A stretch of 37,900 nt of DNA from NCBI GenBank assembly GCA_023663145.1, contig JAMPHZ010000025.1, positions 1-37,900 on the forward strand, in the 5' to 3' direction. Both the position numbers and the translations under genes were made by a program. How positions within the stretch are numbered: position 1 is the first letter of the stretch; the number at the start of each line of letters is the position of its first letter. The notes under the pieces were generated by a model. The model was given only the letters and a program-made list of their open reading frames with translations, was not told the origin of the DNA and did not search any database. Positions 9,958-19,207 of the stretch are shown here, piece after piece. The stretch is from Odoribacter sp. Lineage in GTDB: Bacteria > Bacteroidota > Bacteroidia > Bacteroidales > Muribaculaceae.

Positions 9958-11826
9958 ATGAAAAGCAAACAAGACTTAAGCTTCTGGAAACTATGGAATC
10001 TAAGCTTTGGATTCTTTGGTGTACAGATAGCCTATGCCCTACAAAGCTCTCAGGTGAGCCGTATTTTCTCTACAATCGGTGCAGATCCTCACGACCTGAG
10101 TTACTTCTGGATTCTTCCGCCTCTGATGGGACTTATTGTACAGCCAATTGTCGGAGCGGCATCCGATAAGACCTGGTGTCGTCTCGGGCGTCGCCTGCCT
10201 TATCTGGTAATCGGCGCACTTGTCGCTATAATAGTAATGTGTTTCCTACCCAACGCAGGCTCTCTTGGCCTTGGAGTGTCGTCGGCTATAATTTTCGGGC
10301 TGATCATGCTCATGTTCCTTGATACATCAATAAACATGGCCATGCAGCCGTTCAAGATGCTCGTTGGCGATTTTGTCAATGAACGTCAGAAAGGTCTCGC
10401 ATATTCTATTCAAAGTTTCCTCTGCAATGCAGGCTCGGTGGTCGGTTATATTGCTCCCATAGTGCTCGCACTGTTCCTAAGCAACACCGCACCGTCAGGT
10501 CAGGTCCCTCCCACAGTAACCTGGGCTTTCTACATCGGTGCTGCCGTGCTGCTGCTGTGTGTGATATACACATTTGCCAAAGTGAAGGAGATGCCACCTC
10601 ATGAATATGCCGAATACCATGGCATAAAAACTTGCGATACAAATGGCAAGAAAGAGAAAACAAATATTGTGAAACTGCTCGTAAAGGCACCCAAGGTCTT
10701 CTGGACAGTAGGCCTGGTACAGTTTTTCTGTTGGGCTGCATTCCTCTATATGTGGACATACTCAACCGATGCCATCGCAGGTCACAGTTTCAACGCACCG
10801 TCGGCACAGGTAATAACAGGTGTTACAATCGACGGCAAGCCATTCAATGACAAGTATCTTTTTAATGGAGAACATCCTGTGATAGTCGATGGTAAACTCG
10901 CAATCGCCGGTATTGAAGTCGAAGGCAACTTCTCACGGCCGCGCACTGTAGTGCTTGACGGAGACACCATTATAGATAATTATCAAGTAGTATACAATTA
11001 TGGTCTGCCCAAAGCAATTGTCAAGGCCGACGCTGACGGCCGCGGTCTATTGGCGTCAGTGGGACAAACCATCACCATCGACAATGGGACACCAATCACA
11101 TTGCTCAAAGATGCTTACACTGTATCAGAATTTTCAATGATTCAACCCGGTACAGCTCTGACTCTTGCCCATATAGCAAAAGATAACGGGAATAACGGCG
11201 AATACATTCTCGAGCAGACATCTTCGCTGCCACAGGTAAACTCTCCTTCCGAAATTACGCTCAACTACACAACCGTGCTGAATGCTGCATCAAAAGAGTA
11301 TCAGGATGCCGGTGACTGGAACGGTGTGCTTTTGGCCATACAGGCAATAGCAGCTGTCATATGGGCTGTAGTGTTGGCAACTTTCCGCCGCCGCAAGCCT
11401 GCTTACTCACTGAGCCTGCTCATAGGCGCTATTGGTTTCGCATCAGTATATTTCATCACCAATCCATATATACTTTCTATAAGCTATGCCCTGATGGGAT
11501 GTGCATGGGCTGCAATGCTGTCAATGCCATTCACAATCCTGACGAATGCTCTCTCCGGAGGTCATATAGGCACTTATCTCGGCTTATTCAACTGCACGAT
11601 ATGTATTCCGCAGATTATAGCGGCACTATGCGGCGGTGCTATCCTACACTGCTTCCCGGCTGCCGCCAACGGCGCACCCATGACGGTGTGCATGCTTGTG
11701 GTATCAGGTGCATTACTTCTTTTGGGGGCCGCTACTGTATGGATCATAAAAGAAACATTCGGTGCGAAAGACGAGCCTCTTGATGAAATGGCCGTATCGC
11801 AAATGGCTTCTGACGAAGATATCTGA
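9958..11826 (+). CDS. MFS transporter, SLC45/GPH-like sugar transporter with a large extracytoplasmic insert
   Basis: Inner-membrane secondary transporter. N-terminal features (FGVQIAYALQSSQVSRIF, the GAASDKTWCRLGRRLPYL loop) match the SLC45-like sucrose/maltose transporters common in Bacteroidota. About twelve membrane segments can be placed. Between the helix ending at about residue 272 (TYSTDAIAG) and the next helix at about 450 (NGVLLAIQAIAAVIWAVVL) lies a polar, beta-rich insertion of about 170 residues with repeated IDGKPF, VDGKLAIAG and LDGDTIIDN elements. This would face the periplasm if the usual topology holds. Related proteins as I know them have a loop of only some tens of residues here. 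At 622 residues it is long for the family. The substrate is probably an alpha-glucoside or oligosaccharide, which cannot be settled from sequence. Confidence 0.85.
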   Translation: MKSKQDLSFWKLWNLSFGFFGVQIAYALQSSQVSRIFSTIGADPHDLSYFWILPPLMGLIVQPIVGAASDKTWCRLGRRLPYLVIGALVAIIVMCFLPNAGSLGLGVSSAIIFGLIMLMFLDTSINMAMQPFKMLVGDFVNERQKGLAYSIQSFLCNAGSVVGYIAPIVLALFLSNTAPSGQVPPTVTWAFYIGAAVLLLCVIYTFAKVKEMPPHEYAEYHGIKTCDTNGKKEKTNIVKLLVKAPKVFWTVGLVQFFCWAAFLYMWTYSTDAIAGHSFNAPSAQVITGVTIDGKPFNDKYLFNGEHPVIVDGKLAIAGIEVEGNFSRPRTVVLDGDTIIDNYQVVYNYGLPKAIVKADADGRGLLASVGQTITIDNGTPITLLKDAYTVSEFSMIQPGTALTLAHIAKDNGNNGEYILEQTSSLPQVNSPSEITLNYTTVLNAASKEYQDAGDWNGVLLAIQAIAAVIWAVVLATFRRRKPAYSLSLLIGAIGFASVYFITNPYILSISYALMGCAWAAMLSMPFTILTNALSGGHIGTYLGLFNCTICIPQIIAALCGGAILHCFPAAANGAPMTVCMLVVSGALLLLGAATVWIIKETFGAKDEPLDEMAVSQMASDEDI

Positions 11827-11848
11827 TCAAAAACCAATAACAACACAG

Positions 11849-11880
11849 AAGCCGGCAACTTTCGACGCCGGCTTTTGTTT
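11849..11880 (+). terminator. Terminator-like hairpin between the MFS gene and sdaA
   Basis: AAGCCGGC (11849-11856) pairs with GCCGGCTT (11867-11874) and is followed by TTGTTTTC. It ends only about 8 nt before the sdaA start codon, with no promoter motif between hairpin and gene. Confidence 0.75.
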
Positions 11881-11887
11881 TCTCAAC

Positions 11888-13084
11888 ATGGAATCAATAC
11901 GACAATTATTCAAAATAGGTCAGGGACCCTCAAGTTCCCACACTATAGGCCCACGTAAAGCTGCCGGAATCTTTGCCAGAGATGCCGCTGACGCCGCGTC
12001 ATGCATCGTAACCCTATATGGAGCCCTTGCCGCCACAGGTCGCGGACACCTGACTGACCGAGCCATTCTTGATGTACTGTCACCGGTAGTGCCCACTACT
12101 ATTGACTGGCAACCTGACATAGTGCTTCCGTTTCACACTAACGGAATGAAATTCACGGCCATGGATGCCGAAGGTAAAGTAATAGCAGAGCAGACATTCT
12201 ACTCGATCGGCGGAGGTGATATAGTGCGCGAAGGTGAAAGCCGCACCCCTGCCGAATCAATCTACACCATGACAAAAATCAAAGAAATACAAAAATGGTG
12301 TGAAGAAACCGGACACAGCTATTGGGAATATGTAGGCCAAATTGAAGGCGAAGAAATATGGGACTACCTACACCAAGTATGGCAAGTCATGAAAGCAGCT
12401 GTCGAACGTGGTATTGAGGCTGAGGGCGTGCTTCCGGGTGGTCTCGGTGTCCGACGCAAGGCCGTAAGCTATTATGTGCATGCTGCAGGATACAACTCGT
12501 CACTCAAAAGCAGGGGGTTAGTCTACGCCTATGCCTTGGCCGTGAGTGAGGAAAATGCCTCGGGCGGTGAAATAGTAACGGCTCCGACCTGCGGGTCTTG
12601 CGGAGTGCTGCCAGCTGTGCTATATCATCTTCACACATCAAAAGGATTCTCTGAAAAACGAATACTCAGAGCCCTTGCGACCGCAGGGCTTTTCGGCAAC
12701 GTGGTAAAATACAACGCATCTGTCTCAGGAGCCGAAGTTGGATGCCAGGGAGAGGTCGGAGTAGCCTGCGCCATGGCTGCCGCAGCTGCCTCACAACTAT
12801 TCGGAGGGACTCCCGCCCAGATAGAATATTCAGCCGAGATGGGCTTGGAGCATCACCTGGGCCTTACATGTGACCCAGTGTGTGGGTTGGTGCAGATACC
12901 ATGCATTGAAAGGAATGCGTATGCTGCAGCGCGTGCTCTCGATGCCAATCTATACGCAGCCTTCTCCGACGGGCGCCACAGTGTTGACTTCGACCGGATA
13001 GTAGAGGTAATGAAACAAACAGGCCATGACATACCTTCGTTGTATAAAGAGACGGCAAAAGGTGGTCTTGCCGTTATTCATTGA
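11888..13084 (+). CDS. sdaA: L-serine ammonia-lyase, iron-sulfur dependent, single chain
   Basis: Converts L-serine to pyruvate and ammonia in the cytoplasm. The ATG at 11888 is chosen because the family begins with an MESIRQLFKIGQGPSSSHT-like sequence. The open frame extends 126 nt further upstream into the transporter gene and a terminator hairpin, and that part does not look like family sequence. The beta domain with GPSSSHTIGPRKAA is N-terminal. The alpha domain carries the presumed 4Fe-4S cysteines in APTCGSCGVLPA, AEVGCQGEVG and TCDPVCGLVQIPC. At 398 residues it is normal for the fused one-chain type. EngB follows 18 nt later. Confidence 0.93.
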   Translation: MESIRQLFKIGQGPSSSHTIGPRKAAGIFARDAADAASCIVTLYGALAATGRGHLTDRAILDVLSPVVPTTIDWQPDIVLPFHTNGMKFTAMDAEGKVIAEQTFYSIGGGDIVREGESRTPAESIYTMTKIKEIQKWCEETGHSYWEYVGQIEGEEIWDYLHQVWQVMKAAVERGIEAEGVLPGGLGVRRKAVSYYVHAAGYNSSLKSRGLVYAYALAVSEENASGGEIVTAPTCGSCGVLPAVLYHLHTSKGFSEKRILRALATAGLFGNVVKYNASVSGAEVGCQGEVGVACAMAAAAASQLFGGTPAQIEYSAEMGLEHHLGLTCDPVCGLVQIPCIERNAYAAARALDANLYAAFSDGRHSVDFDRIVEVMKQTGHDIPSLYKETAKGGLAVIH

Positions 13085-13102
13085 TATTTTTTATATTCCA
13101 TA

Positions 13103-13717
13103 ATGATTATAAACGACGCACGATTTGAGACAAGCTCTCCATCAGTAGAGAAATGTCCCCAGGCCGGAGACATTCACGAATACGCATTTATCGGCCGATC
13201 AAATGTGGGGAAATCATCCCTCATAAACATGCTTACCGGGCGAAAGAATCTTGCTATGACATCTTCTACGCCGGGCAAGACTATGACCATCAATTATTTT
13301 AAGATAAATGACACATGGAGGATTGTAGACCTCCCGGGCTACGGTTATGCGCGTCGAAGCAAAGATGACCGCGAGCGGCTTGAGAAGATGATCAAAGGAT
13401 ATATACTCAGGCGCCATGAGATGACCAACCTATTTCTTCTTATTGACAGCCGGCACAAACCACAGAAAATAGATCTTGACTTCATGGAATGGCTCGGTGA
13501 GAATGGTATACCATTCTCAATCGTTTTTACAAAGCTTGACAAGCTTTCATCTTTAGCCGGTAAAAAAGCTGTGGCTGCCTACTGCTCGCAATTGCTTGAG
13601 ACATGGGAGGAATTGCCACCTGTTTTCGCCACATCAGCTCAAGACACCCGTGGCCGGGCAGACATACTCGACTATATTGAACAATTAAATAAACTACCTA
13701 TTACTGATACATTATGA
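13103..13717 (+). CDS. engB: Ribosome-biogenesis GTP-binding protein EngB/YihA (YsxC)
   Basis: Essential-type GTPase assisting assembly of the large ribosomal subunit. G1 GRSNVGKSS (residues 31-39), the switch region with [14 protein letters not shown]3 DLPGYGYA, G4 TKLDKL and G5 TSAQ are all present. At 204 residues it is standard. It begins 18 nt after sdaA, and its final codons overlap the start of the glutamine synthetase gene by 4 nt (ATGA), implying translational coupling. Confidence 0.95.
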   Translation: MIINDARFETSSPSVEKCPQAGDIHEYAFIGRSNVGKSSLINMLTGRKNLAMTSSTPGKTMTINYFKINDTWRIVDLPGYGYARRSKDDRERLEKMIKGYILRRHEMTNLFLLIDSRHKPQKIDLDFMEWLGENGIPFSIVFTKLDKLSSLAGKKAVAAYCSQLLETWEELPPVFATSAQDTRGRADILDYIEQLNKLPITDTL

Positions 13718-15216
13718 ATCCGCAGATAACCTTATCAAAAAATGCCGTGGTGAAAACCCTCGGCAAGCCTGCCGCAGAGTTTACCCGTGAAGACATAATT
13801 AAATTTATCGTCGACAATAATATCGAAATGGTAAATTTCATGTATCCGGCTGCCGACGGGCGCCTGAAAACCCTCAACTTTGTAATAAATAATCTTGAAT
13901 ACCTTGAGACTATACTCACATTGGGTGAAAGAGTTGACGGTTCATCCCTTTTTCCATTCATAAGCGCCGGCAGCTCAGATCTATATGTAATTCCACGTTA
14001 CCGCACTGCTTTTGTCGATCCATTTGCGCCATTCACCACAGTAACCATGTTATGCAGTTTCTGTGATAAAGATGGCAAGCCCCTTGAATCAGCACCCGAA
14101 TATACTCTAAAAAAAGCATGCGACGAATTCACCCGCGCCACCGGCATGAGATTCGAGGCTATGGGCGAACTTGAATATTATGTAATATCGGAAGATACAC
14201 ACCGCTTCGAGGCTACTGACCAAAAAGGATATCACGAATCTGCACCTTTCGCAAAGTTTAATGACTTCCGTACCACCTGTATGAATTACATAGCCCAGAC
14301 AGGTGGCCAAATCAAATACGGTCATTCTGAAGTGGGCAACTTCACCCTTGACGGCACAATTTACGAACAAAATGAGATAGAATTCCTACCGGTTCCGGCA
14401 GAAGAGGCTGCAGACCAACTGATGCTTGCCAAGTGGGTCATACGCAACCTTGCCTATAAGGAAGGATATGATGTTACTTTTGCGCCTAAAATTACAACAG
14501 GCAAGGCCGGTTCAGGATTACACATACATATGAAAATGACCCGGGAAGGCAAAAATATGATGCTTGATAATAACCGGCATATCAGCGATACAGCACGCCG
14601 GGCCATAGCCGGCTTAATGAAACTCGCTCCGGCAATCACAGCATTTGGTAACACCAATCCTACAAGTTACTTCCGGCTCGTACCGCATCAGGAAGCTCCC
14701 ACCAACGTATGCTGGGGTGACCGCAACCGCTCGGTACTCGTACGCGTTCCTCTCGGATGGACATCTCCGGAAGATATGTGTGCGGTAGTCAATCCGGGGG
14801 AATCGACTCCATCCTCTGTGGATCCGACTCAAAAACAGACTGTAGAAATTCGCTCAGCCGACGGATCTGCGGATATATATCAGTTACTTGCAGGACTTGC
14901 TGTAGCGCTCCGCTATGGTATAGAGTCGCCGGATGCACTTGAGGTGGCCGACCGTACATATGTTGACGTCAACATACACGCAGCTGAAAATGCGACTCGT
15001 CTTGAGGCGCTTGACAGTCTGCCGGTTGACTGTGCCTCATCAGCTGACTGCCTTGAATCCTCCAGAGCCATATTCGAAGAAAACGGGGTATTCTCACCCG
15101 GAATGATTGACGGAATTTTATCGAAACTACGATCCTATGATCCGGCTGAAGCCGAAGCTGCCAAAGCTGATCCAGCCCGAATGCAGAGACTTGTCAACCG
15201 CTACTTCCATGTGTAA
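13714..15216 (+). CDS. glnA: Glutamine synthetase, type I-like
   Basis: ATP-dependent amidation of glutamate. The N-terminal beta-grasp region (about residues 20-120) is followed by the catalytic domain with [31 protein letters not shown] (ATP/ammonium site), [29 protein letters not shown] and [14 protein letters not shown], the family's metal and substrate blocks. It is 500 residues, slightly longer than enterobacterial GlnA. I find no NLYDLP-like segment, so the adenylylation Tyr of the GSI-beta enzymes is absent and regulation by GlnE is unlikely. The start overlaps engB by 4 nt. It is clearly not the roughly 730-residue GSIII type also found in Bacteroidota. A relative using another amine substrate cannot be ruled out. 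Confidence 0.85.
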   Translation: MNPQITLSKNAVVKTLGKPAAEFTREDIIKFIVDNNIEMVNFMYPAADGRLKTLNFVINNLEYLETILTLGERVDGSSLFPFISAGSSDLYVIPRYRTAFVDPFAPFTTVTMLCSFCDKDGKPLESAPEYTLKKACDEFTRATGMRFEAMGELEYYVISEDTHRFEATDQKGYHESAPFAKFNDFRTTCMNYIAQTGGQIKYGHSEVGNFTLDGTIYEQNEIEFLPVPAEEAADQLMLAKWVIRNLAYKEGYDVTFAPKITTGKAGSGLHIHMKMTREGKNMMLDNNRHISDTARRAIAGLMKLAPAITAFGNTNPTSYFRLVPHQEAPTNVCWGDRNRSVLVRVPLGWTSPEDMCAVVNPGESTPSSVDPTQKQTVEIRSADGSADIYQLLAGLAVALRYGIESPDALEVADRTYVDVNIHAAENATRLEALDSLPVDCASSADCLESSRAIFEENGVFSPGMIDGILSKLRSYDPAEAEAAKADPARMQRLVNRYFHV

Positions 15217-15266
15217 TGAGATATACCTGACATTATTGCCGATAATCAGCTGACTCAACAATAATT

Positions 15267-15298
15267 GACCCGGCGTCAACCAACATTGGCGCCGGGTC
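15267..15298. terminator. Bidirectional hairpin between glnA and the DcaP-like gene
   Basis: GACCCGGCG (15267-15275) pairs with CGCCGGGTC (15290-15298), and the stem extends inward by a G-T pair and three Watson-Crick pairs. It lies between two convergent genes and can serve both. Confidence 0.75.
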
Positions 15299-15322
15299 TA
15301 TTCATATTGACAGTATATTATT

Positions 15323-16630
15323 TCAGAAACTTACCTGGGCCATAAGACCGGCCCGTGTTGCATTGCGGGCAGCACCTGAGAAATTAACTCGCCGGGCTAT
15401 ATCGAACTCTGCACCGATCTGAATGCGCGGAATTGGATTCCAGAATATATTCACAGCACCCAACAGTCCATATTTGTAATTATCCGGGCTGACTGTTTTC
15501 GATGGAAGAAAACGGTCTTGTGAAACGTTGGCACTTATAAAAAGGTTATGGCGGATGTTATACTGGATCCCGAAGTTCCATCCGAACGTTTTCGGCGCAT
15601 AAAGTAACCCAGGCACCTCAGGATCAGCTATCAGGTCATACGCGCCGTTGAGAAGATCACCTCCCATTCCGGCATATCCTTTACCAATATTTGCTGTAAT
15701 ATATGTGGTTAGCACATCGCATGGATGATTTACAGAAGACAGCTGGATCCCCCACCCTGTCTTATTGTAATTATGCATAGTCTTCAGATCACGATAGGGC
15801 AGAGACCTCACGATACCTGATAGACGCACATGTTGTGTAGGTGCCCAACTATACTGCACCATGGCTGCGACATCGGGCAAATAAGTCTGGCGGGCCTCAG
15901 TTAGCACACCATCACCGTCAATCTGGGTGTCATCGGCCTCAACCGACACAGCAGCTGTCACCGACTTGGTGAAATCATGCATGTAACGCACCAATACAGA
16001 CGTACGGTCCATCTTATTGTTAGGACCGCCGGAATCAACAGTAGGCGGCACGGCAGCAGGGTCGCAGAACGTACTTGTGGCATAACCTACCGTAAAATCA
16101 CCTAAAATCGCATAAGCCTTTTTCAGATGAAAGTCCCGGCCATTATAACCATTGAAATTAGCCTCAATATACAATTGATAATCACCTATATGGCGTGCTC
16201 TACCCAATACTCTGAAATATAAACACGTACCGGCAGGAGTCGTGCCGAGATGCTTGTCATTGGCCGGGTTATTCACTACAGGTATCTGAAACGGAATGAA
16301 AGCCGATGTCGGCATATCTCCGCTCCAATCATACCAGGCTCTCATTCTCACAGTTCCACCGATACCCATGAGCATATTGCTATCCTTACTCATGAATAGA
16401 AAATATGGGGCATCCGGGTCCTGAGAATGCCTGAATTGGTCATAATAAAATGTAAGGATTCTTTTCTGGGTCTCAATATCCGGAGCCCCAGACCTTTGGT
16501 CATCACCCAGAACAAGCACACGGGAGTTGCTTACCACGGAGTCGATGTGATCTTCAACGAGGCTTCTGGCACCGGCATGCCCACACATCCCCATAAAAAC
16601 AGTCAATAGCAATGCATAATGTAACTTCAT
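15323..16630 (-). CDS. DcaP-like outer-membrane porin/transporter
   Basis: A signal peptide (MKLHYALLLTVFMGMCGHAGA) is followed by a short polar, probably helical region (about 22-85) and then alternating aromatic beta-strands up to a terminal Phe (GLMAQVSF), as in outer-membrane barrels. DcaP-type hallmarks are MLMGIGGTVRMRAWYDW, FRVLGRARHIGDYQLYIEANF, the YAILGDFTVGYATSTFCDP segment and GAVNIFWNPIPRIQIGAEFD. At 435 residues it matches the family. DcaP proteins are trimeric channels for organic anions in Proteobacteria; the substrate here is unknown. It is transcribed divergently from the hemerythrin/LuxR regulator, which makes it a candidate target of that regulator. Confidence 0.75.
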   Translation of the reverse strand: MKLHYALLLTVFMGMCGHAGARSLVEDHIDSVVSNSRVLVLGDDQRSGAPDIETQKRILTFYYDQFRHSQDPDAPYFLFMSKDSNMLMGIGGTVRMRAWYDWSGDMPTSAFIPFQIPVVNNPANDKHLGTTPAGTCLYFRVLGRARHIGDYQLYIEANFNGYNGRDFHLKKAYAILGDFTVGYATSTFCDPAAVPPTVDSGGPNNKMDRTSVLVRYMHDFTKSVTAAVSVEADDTQIDGDGVLTEARQTYLPDVAAMVQYSWAPTQHVRLSGIVRSLPYRDLKTMHNYNKTGWGIQLSSVNHPCDVLTTYITANIGKGYAGMGGDLLNGAYDLIADPEVPGLLYAPKTFGWNFGIQYNIRHNLFISANVSQDRFLPSKTVSPDNYKYGLLGAVNIFWNPIPRIQIGAEFDIARRVNFSGAARNATRAGLMAQVSF

Positions 16631-16748
16631 ACCAATCTTTTTAATATTTTATGAATTTATAACACAACGGGGCTTCAAAAGTTCAGGTGCCTATCTGTTC
16701 AAGTTATTTTTAGCCGACACCGGCAATCGGGAATTGCATTTTTTTCAT

Positions 16749-16756
16749 TAACTTTG
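16749..16756 (+). promoter_or_regulatory. -7 promoter element of the hemerythrin/LuxR regulator gene
   Basis: TAACTTTG at 16749-16756. Its position shows that the open frame's upstream TTG (16754) cannot be the start, and the first usable ATG is at 16769. The leader would be only about 6-12 nt. No clear -33 TTTG is seen. Confidence 0.6.
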
Positions 16757-16768
16757 CAAAAACAAATA

Positions 16769-17728
16769 ATGGTTATGAGTTCTACTACTGTATTTTCAGC
16801 CGACTGGCGCATGCGTGACATTATCCGGTCAAACAGCTTGATGCTGATGACACTTAGCCGTTTCGGCATTTCGCTCGGTTTTGGCAATGCGACCGTCGCC
16901 GAGGTATGCGATCGCCATTCAATTGATGTCTCAACATTTCTCACAGTGGCTAATTTCGCATCCTCACGCCCATATGATGTAGAACAGGTAACTCTTCCGT
17001 CATTAATTAAATATCTTGAGGGAGCCCACAAATATTTCATAGACTTCGCTATTCCCCGCATTCGTCATAAGTTAATATCGGTGATTGACTCTGCCGCCGA
17101 TGAAGTTGGATATATGGTACTTCGATTCTTCGACGAGTGGCTTGATGAAGTACGTAAACACATGGACTATGAAAATACAAAGGTTTTCAGCTACGTTGAA
17201 AGTTTGATTAATGGAAAAGCTCCTTCCGATTTCTGCATTGACATCTTTGCGGCCCATCATGATTCCATAGCTATGAAACTTGAGGCCCTTAAAGACATTC
17301 TTATACGCTTTGCACCAGGCGATAAAGGAGACCTGCTTAATTCTGTGCTGTTTGACATCATAAATTGCGAGGATGATCTAATCTCACATTGCGAACTTGA
17401 AGACCGCATGTTCGTGCCTGCCGTTGCACGGCTCGAGGAGCAGGTGACATCTGAACTCACTGCAGAAGATAACAGAACCGGCAACGAATCACCCGGTGAA
17501 ATTGATCCCCGCCTTGATTCCCTCTCACCACGAGAAAGGGAGATCGTTACCCAAATAGCCCTGGGCAAATCTAATAAAGAAATAGCCGAATCGTTGTGCA
17601 TATCGGTTTACACAGTGACAACCCATCGGCGTAACATTACAACAAAATTGCAACTGCACTCTCCTGCCGCCATCACAATTTTTGCTGTGATAAACAGATT
17701 AGTGGATCTTGAAGACATCAATATATAA
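16769..17728 (+). CDS. LuxR-type regulator with an N-terminal RIC/hemerythrin-like di-iron domain
   Basis: Residues of about 12-65 (LSRFGISLGFG, VAEVCDRHSIDVSTFL) resemble the short N-terminal module of YtfE/ScdA iron-centre repair proteins. About residues 80-225 form a helical bundle with spaced metal-ligand candidates typical of hemerythrin: His87, His100, His131 and Glu135 (KHMDYEN), AAHHDS, and SHCELED. About residues 248-315 form a LuxR/FixJ helix-turn-helix with LSPREREIVTQIALGKSNKE and VYTVTTHRRNITTKL. The natural reading is a regulator that senses oxygen, nitric oxide or iron-sulfur stress through a di-iron site. ATG 16769 is chosen over 16775 on the A-rich upstream. It is 15 nt from the next GHL10 gene, so it probably heads that operon. 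Confidence 0.8.
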   Translation: MVMSSTTVFSADWRMRDIIRSNSLMLMTLSRFGISLGFGNATVAEVCDRHSIDVSTFLTVANFASSRPYDVEQVTLPSLIKYLEGAHKYFIDFAIPRIRHKLISVIDSAADEVGYMVLRFFDEWLDEVRKHMDYENTKVFSYVESLINGKAPSDFCIDIFAAHHDSIAMKLEALKDILIRFAPGDKGDLLNSVLFDIINCEDDLISHCELEDRMFVPAVARLEEQVTSELTAEDNRTGNESPGEIDPRLDSLSPREREIVTQIALGKSNKEIAESLCISVYTVTTHRRNITTKLQLHSPAAITIFAVINRLVDLEDINI

Positions 17729-17743
17729 CCCTACTGAATATCT

Positions 17744-19207
17744 ATGAAAAAACTATTGACCACAGCCCTGATTGCTTTAATGACAGCAACAGCCGCTTCT
17801 GCACAAAATCCAAAACGTGAATTTCGCGGAGCCTGGATGCACACTGTGTACCAAGGCCAGTACCATGACCAGAACACATCTCAAAACCAGGCTTATCTAC
17901 GCGATCAACTTGACAAGCTAAAGGCTGCAGGGTGCAACGCCATCATTTTCCAAGTACGCCCCCAGGCTGATGCATTCTATCCAAGTAATCTTGAGCCATG
18001 GAGCCGATACCTTACAGATAACGGTCAAGCACCGTCACCGGCATGGGATCCCCTGCAATTCATGATTGATGAAGCACACGCCCGCGGGATGGAACTACAC
18101 GCATGGCTCAATCCATATCGTGTGACAAGTTCAAAAACGCAGACCCTTCCGGCCAATCATATCTATCACAAACATCCTGAATGGTTTGTGCGTTATGATG
18201 GCAAATTGTACTTTGATCCCGCGCTTCCTGAAAGCCGCCAATTCATAACCGATGTGGTAATGGACATTGTAAACCGATACGACGTGGACGGAATTCATTT
18301 TGATGACTATTTTTATCCCTATCCTGTAAAAGGTCAGGATTTCCCTGACCAAAAATCGTATGCAAAATATGGTAACGGAATGAAAATTGGCGACTGGCGC
18401 CGTAATAATGTTGACCTGCTTATCGAAGGGCTGCATGAAAAAATCACGTCAAGCAAGCCTTGGGTGATATTCGGCATAAGTCCATTCGGCATTTGGCGCA
18501 ACAAAACCTCCGATCCACGTGGAAGTGAAACCAACGGTTTACAAAATTACGATGCCTTATATGCGGATGTGTTGCTTTGGGCTCGCGAGGGATGGATCGA
18601 TTACCTGCTTCCACAGCTTTATTGGGATCTGGAACATAAGTCAGCCTCATATCTGACATTGGTAGATTGGTGGAATGACAATGCCGAAGGCCGCAACATG
18701 TACATAGGGCAAGACGTAGGTGTCACGATGAAAAAGCCTGATATAGCACCTTCTGCCGAAGCAACCCAGCTGCGCCATAAAGTAAACCTTACAAGAGGCA
18801 ATGAGAACATCGGTGGCAACTGTTGGTGGCCGGGCTATTCAATCACAAAGAACGTGGGCGGCATAGCCGACTCCCTTAGCTGCGACTTGCAATCAACAAT
18901 AGCTCTCGTGCCCGTATATCCATGGATAAGTGCGAATAAACCCGCAGCACCATCAGATGTCAAAGCACAAGGCCGCAAACTTACCTGGAGTATACCCACA
19001 CCTGCCGGCACACCGGACGATGCTGTAAAATTTGTAGTTTACCGTTTTGAGCCGGGTGTGGAACCCGACCTTGAGGCTACCGATGCCATAGAGGCGCTTG
19101 TGTGGAAACCTGAATTCACAGCCACTCGTGCCGGTAAATACGTCATAACTTCATTGAGCCGCGTAAATCAGGAATCAGACCAGGCGGCAGTTATTGAAAT
19201 CAAATAA
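17744..19207 (+). CDS. Secreted GHL10-family (DUF187) glycosidase-like protein
   Basis: Signal peptide MKKLLTTALIALMTATAASA, then the GHL10 barrel at about residues 24-340 with REFRGAWMHTVYQ, IIFQVRPQADAFY, HAWLNPYRVTSS, DGIHFDDYFYPYP and FGISPFGIWRNK. A short FN3-like domain closes the protein (about 395-487). Length (487) fits the common form of the family. Based on E. coli DigH, a role in trimming denuded peptidoglycan strands is the best guess. It is paralogous to the larger protein at 4701-7796. It lies between a regulator and a glycosyltransferase gene, with which it overlaps by 1 nt, so it is translated as part of a compact operon. Confidence 0.85.
   Translation: MKKLLTTALIALMTATAASAQNPKREFRGAWMHTVYQGQYHDQNTSQNQAYLRDQLDKLKAAGCNAIIFQVRPQADAFYPSNLEPWSRYLTDNGQAPSPAWDPLQFMIDEAHARGMELHAWLNPYRVTSSKTQTLPANHIYHKHPEWFVRYDGKLYFDPALPESRQFITDVVMDIVNRYDVDGIHFDDYFYPYPVKGQDFPDQKSYAKYGNGMKIGDWRRNNVDLLIEGLHEKITSSKPWVIFGISPFGIWRNKTSDPRGSETNGLQNYDALYADVLLWAREGWIDYLLPQLYWDLEHKSASYLTLVDWWNDNAEGRNMYIGQDVGVTMKKPDIAPSAEATQLRHKVNLTRGNENIGGNCWWPGYSITKNVGGIADSLSCDLQSTIALVPVYPWISANKPAAPSDVKAQGRKLTWSIPTPAGTPDDAVKFVVYRFEPGVEPDLEATDAIEALVWKPEFTATRAGKYVITSLSRVNQESDQAAVIEIK

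Noticed and set aside
11762..11887. Upstream extension of the serine ammonia-lyase frame
   Set aside because: It lies in the transporter gene and in a terminator hairpin, and the family starts at the ATG at 11888.
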